Origin: an uncultured Clostridia bacterium
GTDB taxonomy: Bacteria; Bacillota; Clostridia; Oscillospirales; Acutalibacteraceae
Direction: 5' to 3'
Length of the DNA: 6,236 bases
Assembly: GCA_947174455.1 (NCBI GenBank)
Contig: CAMWIZ010000056.1
Location: 1-6,236, forward strand
The position numbers and the translations under genes were made by a program. Shown here one piece after another: positions 5,676-6,236 of this stretch. A model generated the notes under the pieces. The model saw only the letters and a program-made list of their open reading frames with translations, had not been told where the DNA came from and did no database searches. Within the stretch, counting starts at the first letter, position 1. Each line of letters begins with the position of its first letter.

Positions 5676-5796
5676 TGACTGAAAATATTATTGGAGTTTT
5701 TAACAATTATCAATAGTACCGATATTCGCAAATTGGGTCATTTTATGGCTGCGGAGTAATTAACGGCATTTCTTGCAGTTATGTGTAATAAGTTTC

Positions 5797-5824
5797 CTAA
5801 AGTTTATGTTTTTTTCTAAAGTTT
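5797..5824 (+). repeat. Tandem direct repeat upstream of the ABC transporter promoter
   Basis: CTAAAGTTT occurs exactly at 5797-5805 and again at 5816-5824, a 19-bp centre-to-centre spacing or nearly two helical turns, ending 20 bp before the proposed -35 box. Such paired sites often bind dimeric activators on one DNA face. A one-mismatch copy, CTAAGGTTT, is at 5627-5635. The repeat is AT-rich, so chance is possible. Confidence 0.35.
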
Positions 5825-5831
5825 CACCCTA

Positions 5832-5846
5832 AATACGGTGCGTATT
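5832..5846. promoter_or_regulatory. Perfect dyad overlapping the -35 region of the ABC gene
   Basis: AATACG (5832-5837) and CGTATT (5841-5846) are perfect inverted arms around GTG, a 15-bp dyad typical in size for a dimeric repressor. It touches the proposed -35 box TTCATA at 5845-5850, so binding would be expected to affect initiation. The regulator is unknown. Confidence 0.4.
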
Positions 5847-5873
5847 CATATTGTCTTAATAATTTTATATGAT
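5845..5873 (+). promoter_or_regulatory. Putative promoter of the ABC transporter operon
   Basis: TTCATA (5845-5850, four of six consensus positions) with a 17-bp spacer and TATGAT (5868-5873, five of six) is the best arrangement. An alternative is TTGTCT (5851-5856) with a 16-bp spacer and TAATTA (5873-5878). Transcription would start near 5880, giving a leader of about 63 nt that contains the dyad at 5901-5920. Confidence 0.5.
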
Positions 5874-5900
5874 AATTAGAACGTTAGACTGAAAAATTAA

Positions 5901-5920
5901 ACTAATCTTTTTAGATTAGT
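5901..5920 (+). promoter_or_regulatory. Perfect 8-bp inverted repeat in the ABC gene leader
   Basis: ACTAATCT and AGATTAGT are perfect inverted arms separated by TTTT. The element begins about 20 nt after the predicted transcription start and ends 5 nt before the AAGGAG ribosome binding site. It can act as a DNA operator (the symmetry suits a GntR- or MarR-like dimer) or as an RNA hairpin close to the ribosome site. The stem is AT-rich, so an operator seems the likelier role. Confidence 0.5.
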
Positions 5921-5942
5921 ACAACAAGGAGTGACACAGGCT

Positions 5943-6236
5943 ATGGTAGAAGTTCAAAACATTACTAAGTGCTACGGCAGCAAAACGGCTGTAGACCATG
6001 TAAGCTTCACCGTAAACAGCGGAGAAATCTTAGGTTTCCTCGGTCCGAATGGTGCAGGTAAATCCACAACTATGAACATTATAACGGGTTACCTTTCATC
6101 ATCAAGCGGTACCGTTACCGTGGACGGCTGCGAAATCTTGGACGACCCAAAGGGGGCAAAAAGTAAAATAGGTTATTTGCCCGAAATACCGCCCCTCTAT
6201 CCGGATATGACCGTTATTAAATATCTGGATTTTGTC
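5943..6236 (+). CDS. ABC transporter ATP-binding protein, ABC-2/GldA-like (partial, C-terminus beyond window)
   Basis: The first 98 residues of a cytoplasmic ABC ATPase are present. The N-terminal strand MVEVQNITKCYG is followed by the A-loop region, the Walker A motif GPNGAGKST (34-42) and then the Q-loop region IGYLPEIPPLYPDMTV (77-92). The Q-loop glutamine is replaced by Glu81, as is common in the GldA-like/ABC-2 exporter group, whose members typically read YLPE-x-x-PLY. The signature motif, Walker B and H-loop lie beyond the right edge. ABC-2-type permease genes are expected next. The ATG at 5943 is preceded by AAGGAG at a rather long 11-nt spacing; an in-frame GTG at 5931 overlaps that site and is unlikely. 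The leader has a perfect dyad, a second dyad at the -35 region and tandem repeats, so expression is probably regulated. The substrate cannot be told from this portion. Family identification is firm. Confidence 0.93.
   Translation, partial: MVEVQNITKCYGSKTAVDHVSFTVNSGEILGFLGPNGAGKSTTMNIITGYLSSSSGTVTVDGCEILDDPKGAKSKIGYLPEIPPLYPDMTVIKYLDFV

Larger units (their letters stand above)
5554..5942. other. Divergent regulatory region between lipoprotein and ABC transporter genes
   Basis: The left part is the leader and promoter of the lipoprotein gene. The leader can form a small hairpin, TTAGAG with CTCTGA read on the minus strand (5632-5627 and 5620-5615). The right part (about 5793-5942) is the control region of the ABC gene, with a direct repeat, two dyads and a promoter. 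Between about 5680 and 5790 I see nothing that can be assigned, and no small gene with a ribosome binding site. Confidence 0.6.

Noticed and set aside
5931..5942. GTG start four codons before the ABC ATPase ATG
   Set aside because: The GTG overlaps the AAGGAG ribosome binding site, leaving no spacing; ATG 5943 fits the family N-terminus.

Overview
The window looks like chromosomal DNA from an anaerobic, low-to-mid-GC Clostridia member, probably Oscillospiraceae/Ruminococcaceae-like. The grounds are a clostridial-type Rnf operon with rnfC first, a SpoVA-family sporulation protein, strong AGGAGG-type ribosome binding sites, and a Ser/Glu-rich lipoprotein with WG-like repeats. No species assignment is possible from the sequence alone. 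There are six protein genes, two of them cut by the window edges. No tRNA, rRNA, CRISPR array, transposase or integrase was seen.

Left part (1-1880, minus strand): the start of an rnf operon. rnfC (1812-463) is followed after 13 nt by rnfD, which runs off the left edge. A near-consensus vegetative promoter lies at 1852-1880. It sits inside the longest possible rnfC reading frame and, with a well-placed Shine-Dalgarno, points to a TTG start at 1812. Rnf is a membrane complex that couples ferredoxin:NAD+ electron transfer to Na+ or H+ translocation.

Middle (1881-3600): a single-gene spoVAE-like transcription unit on the plus strand (2218-2574), without the spoVAC/spoVAD partners that usually accompany it. 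It converges on a minus-strand regulator (3587-2850) that fuses an XRE-type DNA-binding domain to a GyrI-like effector-binding domain. The convergent gap holds a strong minus-strand terminator hairpin and further hairpin-forming AT-rich sequence.

Right part (3601-6236): a minus-strand acidic-linker lipoprotein with WG-like repeats (5553-3904). It has a textbook promoter (5646-5675) and is followed by a 12-bp hairpin (3770-3797). Next to that hairpin is a short stretch (3683-3738) that can fold as a three-way junction, the best candidate here for an unannotated structured element. At the right edge a plus-strand ABC-2-type transporter ATPase begins (5943 on). Its leader contains two perfect dyads and a pair of 9-nt direct repeats, which suggests regulated expression.

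The genes look like several independent transcription units rather than one system. The only functional unit clearly visible is rnfCD. I found no convincing new multi-gene system. The regulatory DNA before the ABC gene, the possible structured RNA and the detached spoVAE are the points most worth checking.
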